This document shows, piece after piece, positions 56,224 to 64,000 of a stretch of DNA of 64,000 nucleotides. The notes below the pieces were generated by a model. The model worked only from the letters and a program-made list of their open reading frames with translations. It did no database searches and was not told the origin of the DNA. Source of the stretch: an uncultured Carboxylicivirga sp. (lineage in GTDB: Bacteria > Bacteroidota > Bacteroidia > Bacteroidales > Marinilabiliaceae); NCBI RefSeq assembly GCF_963668385.1, contig NZ_OY764327.1, forward strand, positions 1,364,001 through 1,428,000, written 5' to 3'. The stretch's first letter is position 1. Each line of letters opens with the position of its first letter. The position numbers were made by a program, and so were the translations under genes.

Positions 56224-56361
56224 GTGAAACGATTGAAAGAAAGTAAATTTGACTGTGGGTATAAGAATACGGTGATGAAGAATAAATTGAATCGATGTAC
56301 GTCGTTGGTTTTATTTGTGGTGATTACTACAGCAATAATCTGGATTGTATTACTTACCTAA
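56224..56361 (+). CDS. Putative 45-residue single-span membrane protein
   Basis: A GTG-initiated frame starts 28 bases after the alpha-2-macroglobulin stop codon (alternative ATG at 56275, 28 codons). It reads MKRLKESKFDC at the start, is basic in the middle (KNKLNR), and ends with a hydrophobic helix (SLVLFVVITTAIIWIVLLT). The basic-then-helix layout resembles the first residues of PBP1C-like proteins, which usually follow this gene, so it may be a pbpC remnant. It may instead be an unrelated mini-protein or chance. A strong terminator comes 6 bases later. Confidence 0.35.
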   Translation: MKRLKESKFDCGYKNTVMKNKLNRCTSLVLFVVITTAIIWIVLLT

Positions 56362-56366
56362 AATAC

Positions 56367-56398
56367 TAAGAGAGGCAGCCTAAAAGCTGCCTCTCTTA
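56367..56398. terminator. Terminator between alpha-2-macroglobulin region and T9SS protein
   Basis: A perfect 13-bp stem, TAAGAGAGGCAGC (56367-56379) with GCTGCCTCTCTTA (56386-56398), lies between convergent genes and ends 3 bases before the T9SS protein stop codon. The following bases are T-rich on both strands. Confidence 0.8.
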
Positions 56399-56400
56399 TT

Positions 56401-58011
56401 TTATTGTTTCACCATCTTCCTGATTGTTTCACCATCTTTCGTTTTTACTTTAACTATGTACAATCCATTTTCGAAATGTGATGTGTTTATCGAATTGATA
56501 CCATTAAAAATAGGTTTTTCAAGTACTTTAGCACCACTAATATTATAAATAAATATTTTCCCTGATAGTGCTGATTGCACTGCTATGTTATGCTTAAATG
56601 CAGTAGGGTAAATTTTGATTCCTTCTTTAGCTAATAAATCGAGGTTGGTTGGAGTATAGTCGTATACCTCGCGCATATAATTCACATAAATGGATCCATC
56701 CCAGTTCTGATAAATCTTTTCCAATATCTTTGGAGTTGCGCTTTCGTAGGTAATAATTGTTTTATTTCCATTATTCTGTACCCAACCCGAACCGTTATTC
56801 GATTTATTGAAGTTCTCAATTTCGGCACCATAAGCGTCAAATATCGATTCATCGTAATATCCATAGGTAATATTTCCGGATTCGTCATAAGTAACCGAAT
56901 AGTAGCGAATTAAAATAGGGGTATTTCGATATTCATCGGTAATATACCAGCTTCCGTTAATATATTGCTCGTCGGTATAATTATTATAATCGCCGTCATA
57001 TCTGGTCTCGCGATACACCGGATCATAACTACTACCATTCCATTCCGATGTTGTTTCAGTATAAATTGGAGGTGTTCCGGTACCTAAATAACCGTGTAAA
57101 TCGCCATCTATCTTTTCACCATTGACGAAATCACTACCATCCCACATCTGTAATAATGCTTCAAGAAGGTAGCTATCATCCGTAAATCCATCCTCGTTCC
57201 ATATAGCCCATACCACACTTGTGTACCTACCTACAAGTGTTTCTGTTTCTCCATCTATTTCATAAACAGTTGCTTCTATTAAAACATTTTGAGCGTCGTA
57301 AAAATAGATAAACTTCATAACAACGGAGCTTTCGCTATCACCTTCTAAACTATAATCTACCCGTCCTTGACCATCATAAAAGTAATGGAAGTAATCCTGT
57401 AGTACCCATGCTCCGCCAATTCTTTCATAGTAATTTTCCTCAATAAGCCGGTTCTGTTCGTCTCTAACAAATTCGTCTTTCCATCCCCATTCTTCCTCCC
57501 AAGTCATGCTACTGGAATTATAATACGATCCAATTTGCGATATGATTTCTCCATTATCATATTCATTAACAGTGCGGTTTCCGTATTGTAACTCCCAAGT
57601 GCTGCCATTCCAGTCATAAGATGTACTTTCCGACTCATTTCCTTCCGAATCGTAGGTGTATCGCTGTTCATTGGAATTATTCCAAATAGAGCCATCCCAA
57701 AACTGGGTAGTGATACTTTGTACCTGCCCACTAACGTAATAGGCATAAGTCATTTTGCTAAAGTCGTTAAACCTGGTCTCAAGTAGCCCCTGTGCATTAT
57801 AAGTAAAAGTATAAACAGATGCATTAATCCAGTCTGTACCGCTCCATTCATAGGTAGTCATACTCATTGGATCGTCGGCAACGGCTGTCGCCTTAAGTGT
57901 GTTGATCGCTTTATGCTTTAAGCGATGATGTTTTTCTTTTTTAAATGGATTTTCTGCTATTGAAGCAACCATAAATACTACTAAAAAACACAAAGTAAAA
58001 ATTGATTTCAT
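56401..58011 (-). CDS. Secreted YD-like repeat protein with T9SS sorting domain
   Basis: A 536-residue protein with a signal peptide (MKSIFTLCFLVVFMVASIAE). It has roughly ten imperfect repeats of about 35-45 residues from about 50 to 455, built on W-x-G-S-x-W followed by Y-x-YD-x-x-G, like hairpin YD/RHS-type repeats without an RHS core. The last 80 residues (IKIYPTAFKHNIAVQ to RKMVKQ) are a type A T9SS sorting domain. It should be secreted and probably attached to the cell surface; it may bind carbohydrate or other surfaces, which is inference. No catalytic motif is visible. Confidence 0.8.
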   Translation of the reverse strand: MKSIFTLCFLVVFMVASIAENPFKKEKHHRLKHKAINTLKATAVADDPMSMTTYEWSGTDWINASVYTFTYNAQGLLETRFNDFSKMTYAYYVSGQVQSITTQFWDGSIWNNSNEQRYTYDSEGNESESTSYDWNGSTWELQYGNRTVNEYDNGEIISQIGSYYNSSSMTWEEEWGWKDEFVRDEQNRLIEENYYERIGGAWVLQDYFHYFYDGQGRVDYSLEGDSESSVVMKFIYFYDAQNVLIEATVYEIDGETETLVGRYTSVVWAIWNEDGFTDDSYLLEALLQMWDGSDFVNGEKIDGDLHGYLGTGTPPIYTETTSEWNGSSYDPVYRETRYDGDYNNYTDEQYINGSWYITDEYRNTPILIRYYSVTYDESGNITYGYYDESIFDAYGAEIENFNKSNNGSGWVQNNGNKTIITYESATPKILEKIYQNWDGSIYVNYMREVYDYTPTNLDLLAKEGIKIYPTAFKHNIAVQSALSGKIFIYNISGAKVLEKPIFNGINSINTSHFENGLYIVKVKTKDGETIRKMVKQ

Positions 58012-58187
58012 ACCCTCTTAATTTTAGTTAATTACCAGGTAGAATTAAGGTGGTTGCAATAAAATATAATACAATTTTTAAATAAAAGATATAGTAATCC
58101 TTTATTTTTTGATGAATATTTTATAATCGTTTATCTAAACATTTGTAAAGAGTTGAGCTGAAAGTTCGCAGATATTCAAAAATCGAC

Positions 58188-58195
58188 TATTTTTG
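58188..58195 (+). promoter_or_regulatory. Predicted glyS -7 element
   Basis: TATTTTTG followed by C, an exact TAnnTTTG(C) match, 31 bases before the glyS ATG. The TTC 20 bp upstream is a weak -33. Confidence 0.45.
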
Positions 58196-58226
58196 CGTTT
58201 TTGGTAAAAAAATACAAGACAGACAT

Positions 58227-59780
58227 ATGGCTCAAGAAGACGTTTTTAAGAAACTGGTTGCACATTGTAAAGAATACGGATTTGTTTTTCAATCCAGCGA
58301 AGTGTATGATGGATTAGGTGCTGTATACGATTACGGCCAAAATGGTGTTGAACTAAAGAACAACATCAAAAAATACTGGTGGGATTCAATGGTATTGCTA
58401 CACGAAAATGTAGTTGGTATCGATGCTGCTATTTTTATGCACCCAACTACCTGGAAGGCTTCGGGCCACGTGGATGCATTTAACGATCCTTTGATTGACA
58501 ACAAAGACAGTAAAAAACGTTATCGTGCAGATGTTTTAATCGAAGATTTAATTCAAAAATTTGAAGAGAAAATCAACAAGGAAGTAACCAAAGCAAAGAA
58601 ACGTTTTGGCGATTCGTTTGATGAAAAACAATTTTTGGAAACCAATCCTCGTGTATTAGCCAATCAGGAAAAAATTAATGAAGTACACGGCCGTTTTGCC
58701 AAAGCTTTAAATGATAATGATCTGGAAGAACTTCGTCAGATTATTATTGATTATGAAATCGCTTGTCCTATTTCAGGTACTAAAAACTGGACTGATGTTC
58801 GTCAGTTTAACCTGATGTTCTCTACCGAAATGGGATCAACTGCCGATGGTGCTCAAAAAATATATTTACGTCCCGAAACAGCTCAGGGTATTTTTGTAAA
58901 CTACCTGAACGTACAAAAAACAGGACGTATGAAGCTACCATTTGGTATTGCTCAAATTGGTAAAGCCTTCCGTAACGAGATTGTAGCTCGTCAGTTCATC
59001 TTCCGTATGCGTGAGTTCGAACAAATGGAAATGCAATTCTTTGTTCGTCCGGGCGAAGAAATGAAATGGTTCGAATACTGGAAAGAAGCTCGTATGAAAT
59101 GGCACAAGTCGTTGGGTATGGGTGAAGAGAAATATCGTTTCCACGATCACGACAAACTAGCTCACTATGCCAATGCTGCAACTGATGTTGAGTTTAAAAT
59201 GCCATTCGGTTTTAAAGAAGTGGAGGGTATTCACTCTCGTACCGATTTCGATTTATCGCAACACCAAGAGTTTTCAGGTAAGAAAATTCAATACTTCGAT
59301 CCTGAATTGAACAAGAGCTATGTTCCTTATGTAGTTGAGACTTCAATTGGAGTTGACCGAATGTTTTTAAGTATTATGGCGGGTGCATACAACGAAGAAG
59401 AAGTAGAAGGAAAAGATGGTAAAAAAGAAACACGCGTTGTGTTAAATCTTCCTCCGGTATTAGCGCCTGTTAAATTAGCTGTTATGCCATTGGTGAAAAA
59501 AGATGGTTTACCTGAAAAGGCTCGTGAAATTATTGATGATTTGAAATTTGATTTTAATTGTCAATATGATGAAAAAGACAGTATTGGTAAGCGTTATCGT
59601 CGTCAGGATGCAATTGGTACTCCATACTGTGTTACTGTTGATCATCAATCACTAGAAGATAATACTGTAACTATTCGTCACCGCGATACGATGGCACAAG
59701 AGCGTGTAAATATATCGGATTTACGTGGTATTATTGCTGAGAAAGTAAGTATGAAAGAGCTTTTTAAGAAACTGGCTTAA
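58227..59780 (+). CDS. glyS: Glycyl-tRNA synthetase (dimeric type)
   Basis: Charges tRNA-Gly with glycine. The 517-residue single-chain alpha2-type enzyme has the class II motifs: GTKNWTDVRQFNLMF and YLRPETAQGIFVNY (motif 2 neighbourhood), FGIAQIGKAFRNEI, MREFEQMEMQFFV, and TSIGVDRMFL near motif 3. The C-terminal 100 residues are the anticodon-binding domain (PVKLAVMPLVKK to ISDLRGII). The gene is expressed on its own, with a -7 box upstream and a terminator downstream. Confidence 0.97.
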   Translation: MAQEDVFKKLVAHCKEYGFVFQSSEVYDGLGAVYDYGQNGVELKNNIKKYWWDSMVLLHENVVGIDAAIFMHPTTWKASGHVDAFNDPLIDNKDSKKRYRADVLIEDLIQKFEEKINKEVTKAKKRFGDSFDEKQFLETNPRVLANQEKINEVHGRFAKALNDNDLEELRQIIIDYEIACPISGTKNWTDVRQFNLMFSTEMGSTADGAQKIYLRPETAQGIFVNYLNVQKTGRMKLPFGIAQIGKAFRNEIVARQFIFRMREFEQMEMQFFVRPGEEMKWFEYWKEARMKWHKSLGMGEEKYRFHDHDKLAHYANAATDVEFKMPFGFKEVEGIHSRTDFDLSQHQEFSGKKIQYFDPELNKSYVPYVVETSIGVDRMFLSIMAGAYNEEEVEGKDGKKETRVVLNLPPVLAPVKLAVMPLVKKDGLPEKAREIIDDLKFDFNCQYDEKDSIGKRYRRQDAIGTPYCVTVDHQSLEDNTVTIRHRDTMAQERVNISDLRGIIAEKVSMKELFKKLA

Positions 59781-59821
59781 TAGGCTTTTGTAAACTAAAT
59801 TTCTTTACTAAAATAATTACT

Positions 59822-59850
59822 AACCCGCTGATTTTATTAGCGGGTTTTTC
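59822..59850 (+). terminator. Terminator after glyS
   Basis: AACCCGCT (59822-59829) pairs with AGCGGGTT (59839-59846), followed by a short T run. Confidence 0.8.
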
Positions 59851-59930
59851 TTTTCATGTCTACATAATGCTCATACTCTTTTTGTTTACAATTAGTATGT
59901 GTATTTTCACGACAAATAAAAAACAGAATC

Positions 59931-62426
59931 ATGATTGACAGAATAAAAGCCCTATTACCTTATTTAGGAGCCGTTCTTATCTTTATTATTCTTAGTGCAG
60001 CTTATTTTACACCTGTGCTAGAAGGTAAGAAATTGCCACAGCTCGATAATTCGCATGCAATTGCAATGTCGAAAGAATTGGCTGATTTTGAGAAGCAAAC
60101 AGGTGAAAAATCCATGTGGACGAATTCCATGTTTGGTGGAATGCCAGCTTATCAGATTAAAAGTGATTCATCAAAAAACATTTTTAGTTATCTGAATAAA
60201 TATACCCGATTAGGTTTACCATATGAAACCATCGCCATTGTATTCTTATATATGTTTGGCTTTTATTTGTTACTGCTTAGTTTAAAGGTTGATAAATGGC
60301 TAAGTATTGTTGGTGCCATTGCTTTTGCCTTTGGTTCCTATAACCTCATTATAATAATAGCCGGGCATATTACTAAAACTTATGCCATTGCTCTGATGGC
60401 ACCTACTGTAGCCGGTATTTTATATGCATACAACAAAAATAAATGGCTGGGTGGATTAATTACTACCGTGGCATTGGGTATGGAGATTGCTTATAACCAC
60501 GTGCAGATTACCTATTATTTAGCCTTAATGGTATTGGTAATTGTTATTGCCAAGTTTATTTATGCATTAAAAGAAAAGGCACTTAAAGCTTTTGTTCAGT
60601 CATCCGCTGTGTTGTTAGTAGCAGCCTTGTTAGCTATACTTCCAAATTTAACCAATTTATTAACTACCTACGAATATGGTAAATATTCGATACGAGGTGC
60701 TTCCGAATTAAGTGCTCAGGATGGTAAGAAGGAACATTCTGGTTTGGATATTGATTATGCTTTCAGTTGGAGTTATGGTAAAAAAGAAACGCTTACATTA
60801 ATGATTCCTAATATAGTTGGTGGAGCATCTGAAGGTATCGGTTCAAGCGAGGGAGCAATGGATCATGTCGATAACCGTTTGAAAGAATATGTAGCTCAAT
60901 CAAGTCAATATTGGGGTGGTCGTGTATTTACTAGCGGTCCTGTTTATATAGGAGCCATTATCTGTTTCTTGTTTTTCATCGGTGCCTTTTATTATAAAGG
61001 AAAGGAAAGGTGGTGGCTAATAGCTGCTACTGTTTTATCTATTCTTTTAGCCTGGGGAAAAAACTTCGAAGGTTTTAATCATTTCATGTTCTATAACTTT
61101 CCGCTTTATAATAAGTTTCGAACCGTTGAAATGGCCTTGGTTATTGCATCGTTTACCATGCCGGTTTTAGGTTTTTTAGGATTAAAAGAGGTACTTGAAA
61201 AACCTGAATTGATTAAGCAAGATAGCAAGTGGTTTTTAATTGCTTTTGGTTTAACCGGAGGTGTAAGTTTGTTATTTGCTTTAGTGCCTGGTGTATTTGG
61301 TATTTACGACTTTTTAAGTGAGCAGGAAGTAAGTGCTTTTGCTGCGCAAATACAGCAAGGTGGCGATCAGGCAATGATGTATAAGCTGCTTCAGGATAAT
61401 TTAATTAGTGCACGTCAATATTTGATGACTAGTGATGCTTGGAGGTCTTTTATATTTATTTTGATTGGGTCGGCCTCGTTATGGTTTTACTCGCAAAATA
61501 AATTGGCTAGTCGTTATATTGTTTGGGGATTTGCCATCTTAATCTTTATTGATTTATGGGGTGTTGATAAACGTTACCTAAACAACGATAAATTCGAAAC
61601 TAAAACCAAAGCGAAAGAAGAGTTTGCAAAATCAAAAGCTGATCAGGCCATATTGAGAGATACTGATAAGTATTATCGTGTTTTTCCAATTTACCGCGAT
61701 CCTTTTAAAGATGGATTCACTCCGTACTGGCATAAGTCGGTTGGTGGTTTCCATGGAGCTAAATTGCGTCGTTATCAGGATTTGGTTGATCGCTATTTAT
61801 ACAACAATTGGCAGACTTTGATGCAGTCGTTGCAAAAAGCTCAGTCGCTGGGCGATTTAGAGGTTGAATTGGAAAATATGCCAATCCTCAATATGATGAA
61901 CACAAAATATGTGATCTATAACCCTGGAGCAGCACCAATTTTCAACCCTGCATATATGGGAAATGCCTGGTTTGTAAATAAAATCAAGATTGTTGCCAAT
62001 GCCGATGAAGAAATTGCAGCCATAGGAGGTGTTGATCTTCATAAAACAGCTGTTGTGGATCAGAAATTTGCTGACTTAGTAAAAGGTTATTCAGTTGATT
62101 CTATCCAGGGAAGTATTAATTTGGCTACTTATGCTCCGAATAAACTTCTATTCGAATCGAGTACTAATCAGGATCAAATTGCTGTATTTAGTGACATTTA
62201 CTACGATAAAGGTTGGGATGCTTATATTGATGGTAAAAAGGTAGATATATTCCGTGCTAATTATGTTTTAAGAGCATTATTGATACCATCCGGAGAACAT
62301 ACCATTGAATTTCGATTTGAGCCTAAATTATTTAATACGGGTCAATGGCTTGCCATTATAAGTTCGGTTGTGATAATAATTATGGTGATGGGAGCCGGCT
62401 TCTGGATATGGAAGAATAAAGAGTAA
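59931..62426 (+). CDS. YfhO-family polytopic membrane protein
   Basis: An 831-residue protein with about 12 membrane helices and a large extracytoplasmic region near the C-terminus (about 560-790) before a last helix. The pattern matches YfhO proteins, which belong to the GT-C glycosyltransferase fold and in Bacillus act on lipoteichoic acid using a lipid-linked sugar. The N-terminal MFGGMPAYQIKS and GSYNLIIIIAGHITKTYAI segments fit that family. In Bacteroidota the substrate is unknown but probably a cell-surface glycan. A strong terminator follows. Confidence 0.85.
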   Translation: MIDRIKALLPYLGAVLIFIILSAAYFTPVLEGKKLPQLDNSHAIAMSKELADFEKQTGEKSMWTNSMFGGMPAYQIKSDSSKNIFSYLNKYTRLGLPYETIAIVFLYMFGFYLLLLSLKVDKWLSIVGAIAFAFGSYNLIIIIAGHITKTYAIALMAPTVAGILYAYNKNKWLGGLITTVALGMEIAYNHVQITYYLALMVLVIVIAKFIYALKEKALKAFVQSSAVLLVAALLAILPNLTNLLTTYEYGKYSIRGASELSAQDGKKEHSGLDIDYAFSWSYGKKETLTLMIPNIVGGASEGIGSSEGAMDHVDNRLKEYVAQSSQYWGGRVFTSGPVYIGAIICFLFFIGAFYYKGKERWWLIAATVLSILLAWGKNFEGFNHFMFYNFPLYNKFRTVEMALVIASFTMPVLGFLGLKEVLEKPELIKQDSKWFLIAFGLTGGVSLLFALVPGVFGIYDFLSEQEVSAFAAQIQQGGDQAMMYKLLQDNLISARQYLMTSDAWRSFIFILIGSASLWFYSQNKLASRYIVWGFAILIFIDLWGVDKRYLNNDKFETKTKAKEEFAKSKADQAILRDTDKYYRVFPIYRDPFKDGFTPYWHKSVGGFHGAKLRRYQDLVDRYLYNNWQTLMQSLQKAQSLGDLEVELENMPILNMMNTKYVIYNPGAAPIFNPAYMGNAWFVNKIKIVANADEEIAAIGGVDLHKTAVVDQKFADLVKGYSVDSIQGSINLATYAPNKLLFESSTNQDQIAVFSDIYYDKGWDAYIDGKKVDIFRANYVLRALLIPSGEHTIEFRFEPKLFNTGQWLAIISSVVIIIMVMGAGFWIWKNKE

Positions 62427-62445
62427 TAAATACAAGCAAAATACA

Positions 62446-62476
62446 AAAGGCTTTCTGGATTCAGAAAGCCTTTTTT
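62446..62476. terminator. Terminator between YfhO gene and small membrane ORF
   Basis: AAAGGCTTTCTG (62446-62457) pairs perfectly with CAGAAAGCCTTT (62462-62473), with T runs on both sides. It separates two converging frames, so it can serve both. Confidence 0.85.
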
Positions 62477-62513
62477 GTTATTTTATAATAGTTAAAATTA
62501 AAGAGAGTTAGTA

Positions 62514-62633
62514 TTATTTAAGAATGAGAAAAAGTAAAAGCAAAATCAATACTATTGCTTGGTAGGTAATAAAATACTGAGGAATTTTTAGACGTCGGCG
62601 TATAGCTTTGATGGATGTTTGTTTAGTTGTCAT
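62514..62633 (-). CDS. Putative 39-residue single-span membrane protein
   Basis: The ATG-to-TAA frame begins MTTKQTSIKAIRRRLK (strongly basic), continues IPQYFITYQ, and ends with a long hydrophobic helix AIVLILLLLFLILK. It has a promoter candidate, TTG-N20-TATATTTA (one mismatch to TAnnTTTG), about 30 bases upstream, and ends 40 bases before a bidirectional terminator. So it resembles a real transcription unit, a mini-protein of the basic-amphipathic-plus-helix type. Function unknown. Confidence 0.45.
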   Translation of the reverse strand: MTTKQTSIKAIRRRLKIPQYFITYQAIVLILLLLFLILK

Positions 62634-62784
62634 ATTATTATTGATTAGGTATCATAAATATATATTTTTAGAAGAGAATTAGCAACTTATTTAACATTGT
62701 TATAATTAATAAGAACGTTTAAGGTGAATAGACAATAGAAGTATGAATATCTGTGTTTTATACTTTTCTTTTTATCTTTAATTC

Positions 62785-62991
62785 ATGAATAAAGAAAAAC
62801 AATTTATTATTTGTACTCACTGTCAATCACAATACGATAAAGATGATTTGGATCGCATTTGTAGTAATTGTTTTTGCTGTACAGGATGCGAAATATATCA
62901 ATGCCCTAATTGTAAAAAAGAAATAGTAGTGATTCCAATAGGAAAGCCAACTACATGTCGCTACCATAATAGGGATTTAGATAAAAGTTAA
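62785..62991 (+). CDS. Small Cys-rich zinc-ribbon-like protein
   Basis: A 68-residue protein with ten cysteines: CTHC (10-13), CSNCFCCTGC (26-35), CPNC (40-43) and a final C58 followed by YH. This suggests two or three zinc knuckles in tandem with no other fold. I do not recognise the family. It may bind metal and mediate protein or nucleic-acid contact. It converges with the LAS-type gene with no gap (stop codons adjacent). Confidence 0.65.
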   Translation: MNKEKQFIICTHCQSQYDKDDLDRICSNCFCCTGCEIYQCPNCKKEIVVIPIGKPTTCRYHNRDLDKS

Positions 62992-63798
62992 TTATCGAAC
63001 TTGTATATGGATATGGTCATCATGTCTTACAGATTGGCATCCCTGGAAACGAATTCGGGAATCGTTGATACCTAATCTTTTTTTTAAATGAGGTTCGATA
63101 AACAGCTTTTCCAGCTTTTTACTTTTCAGCAAAGCTTGCATAAGTTCCCTTGTTCCTTTGCTGGAAAAGTGCAAATTAGAGTTTATACGTCCCATTGTTA
63201 AGTATTTCGGGAAGTCATATTTATAATATCCTTTATTCTTGCATTGTTGGCATTGATTAAATTCGTTACCAACTGGTTCTTCAAAAACACCATAACCGCT
63301 GATGGATTTACTTTGGTTAATGATGTTGCCTGAAAAATCCTCATAAATAAGGCTTATATCTACTTTTTTTCCATCGTTGTGACTTAGGTGAGGTAGTAAT
63401 GGGAATCCATCAAAAAAAGGAAAACATGCGTCTAAATAGCGTAATTTAATGTTTGGATTAATATTCTCTAATTCTTTAGATACTTCACTTAGATATAAGT
63501 TGGTTTCCTTGTTTACGTAATTTCTATTTAGCCAGATGGTCATTTTATTGGCAACTTCAATATTCGACCGATTTTTAATTTTTAGTCTGCCTCCCAAAGT
63601 GGCAAATGCAGGTACAAGAATAAAAGTAGTTACTGTGTATATTGATAAAAATAGGAGGATGGCTTTATACCATTTTCTGCAATTGATTTTTATAGCAATG
63701 ATATGCGATGCAATAAATACTATCCCACCTATTTGAGATATAAATGTTAATAGGATAAAAATAGATATATAAAGTAATACTTTAAGTGAGTTTAGCAT
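62992..63798 (-). CDS. Membrane-anchored LAS-type metallopeptidase candidate
   Basis: A 268-residue protein with two or three N-terminal membrane helices (about 8-70) and an extracytoplasmic domain. The domain holds HxxGxxxD (His140, Gly143, Asp147) and the terminal HDDHIHIQV (259-267), giving His140, Asp147 and His262/His264. This matches the zinc motif HxxGxAxD plus HxH of LAS peptidases (D-Ala-D-Ala peptidases, MepA/VanX type). A CxxC (CQQC near 183-186) is an added feature. Peptidoglycan or another D-amino-acid peptide is the likely substrate. The next upstream gene (TOBE protein) is 12 bp away. Confidence 0.6.
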   Translation of the reverse strand: MLNSLKVLLYISIFILLTFISQIGGIVFIASHIIAIKINCRKWYKAILLFLSIYTVTTFILVPAFATLGGRLKIKNRSNIEVANKMTIWLNRNYVNKETNLYLSEVSKELENINPNIKLRYLDACFPFFDGFPLLPHLSHNDGKKVDISLIYEDFSGNIINQSKSISGYGVFEEPVGNEFNQCQQCKNKGYYKYDFPKYLTMGRINSNLHFSSKGTRELMQALLKSKKLEKLFIEPHLKKRLGINDSRIRFQGCQSVRHDDHIHIQVR

Positions 63799-63810
63799 GT
63801 GGATTAAATA

Positions 63811-64000
63811 TTAATTTGCTACATCAATAGCAACTGATTTAAATAGGCACCATACTTCACTTCCTTTTTCAATGGCCATACGTTTTCCTGATTCTGCTGT
63901 GATTTCAACCACTAACTGGAATCCAACATCCATAATACAAAGTTCAGTCGACTCTCTCTTAATTATATCGACAATTACTCCTTTCAATTGGTTTTGAATA
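63811..64000 (-). CDS. TOBE-domain protein, C-terminal part (window edge)
   Basis: A partial frame of 62 codons plus stop, cut by the right edge. It reads LKGVIVDIIKRESTELCIMD, then ITAESGKRMAIEKGSEVWCLFKSVAIDVAN, which is the small beta-barrel of a molybdate-binding TOBE domain, with the CLFKS signature where ModC/ModE domains have IKAS-like residues. It is probably the end of a molybdate or related oxyanion ABC transporter ATPase (ModC) or a ModE-like regulator. The rest lies beyond the window. Confidence 0.7.
   Translation of the reverse strand, partial: IQNQLKGVIVDIIKRESTELCIMDVGFQLVVEITAESGKRMAIEKGSEVWCLFKSVAIDVAN

Larger units (their letters stand above)
62427..62784. other. Intergenic stretch containing a mini-membrane ORF
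   Basis: This 358-bp gap contains the terminator at 62446-62476 and, on the minus strand, the 39-codon ORF at 62514-62633 with a possible promoter. The remaining part toward the Cys-rich protein (62700-62784) is AT-rich, with a weak TATCTTTA box at about 62770. I see no other feature. Confidence 0.45.

Noticed and set aside
58466-58473. CCACGTGG in glyS as a parS core
   Set aside because: The flanking positions do not match parS; CACGTG alone is expected several times in 64 kb.
1-64000. CRISPR arrays, insertion sequences, prophage, tRNA or rRNA genes
   Set aside because: No spaced direct repeats, transposase frames, integrase-like genes, cloverleaf-type sequences or rRNA segments were seen.

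Overview
The window is a low-GC chromosomal segment from a member of the Bacteroidota, probably class Bacteroidia and possibly a marine Marinilabiliales-like lineage. The evidence is lineage-restricted families (DUF4292, DUF4271, the DUF6048/DUF6452 pair), two secreted proteins with type IX secretion C-terminal sorting domains, and promoters of the Bacteroidota type (-7 box TAnnTTTG). It is almost entirely conserved housekeeping sequence: I see no insertion sequence, prophage, CRISPR array, tRNA or rRNA.

Region 1 (0-15.4 kb). rpiB faces left, and after a 464-bp AT-rich gap a long rightward run begins: nadA, a lone receiver, ruvB, a lipid-linked glycan flippase, dut, a TPR lipoprotein, a DUF4292 lipoprotein, an EnvC-like murein hydrolase activator, an RsbW-like ATPase, ybeY, mnmG, adenine deaminase and uvrC. 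The mnmG/adenine deaminase junction carries a perfect 16-bp parS site, with a second, palindromic parS-like site 226 bp further on. This suggests an origin-proximal position and a ParB loading zone.

Region 2 (15.4-32.7 kb) holds lipoate ligase, a secreted endonuclease I with a T9SS tail, dtd-mazG-deoC, polyprenyl diphosphate synthase, an ArsR regulator and a QueD-like enzyme. Next comes a long leftward series: CoA-binding protein, rhodanese, LPP20-like protein, recX, a succinate-semialdehyde dehydrogenase-like enzyme, DUF2147, yidD-rnpA, hemD, DUF4271, a LOG-family protein, DUF417, glutaminase and DUF6048-DUF6452.

Region 3 (32.7-50.5 kb) starts with two TGTACG-N4-CGTACA palindromes 22 bp apart, upstream of a pair of M16 peptidases (one with the zinc motif, one without). 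cmk-ispH, polA, yceI, an orphan chemotaxis receptor and an acetyltransferase follow. A peroxide-defence cluster (ohr-doxX-gpx with its own ohrR) has visible candidate operators. An outer-membrane-type protein and an unrecognised exported protein close the region.

Region 4 (50.5-64 kb) has a giant alpha-2-macroglobulin lipoprotein lacking the usual adjacent PBP1C gene, a secreted YD-like repeat protein with a T9SS tail, glyS, a YfhO-type membrane protein, a Cys-rich mini-protein, a membrane-anchored LAS-type metallopeptidase candidate, and the C-terminus of a TOBE-domain protein cut by the window edge. Three short ORFs (31-45 codons), each with one predicted membrane helix, lie in gaps. No clearly new multigene system is visible. 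The best leads are the parS pair, the duplicated palindromes at 32.8 kb, the ohr operators, the LAS-type protein and the small membrane ORFs.
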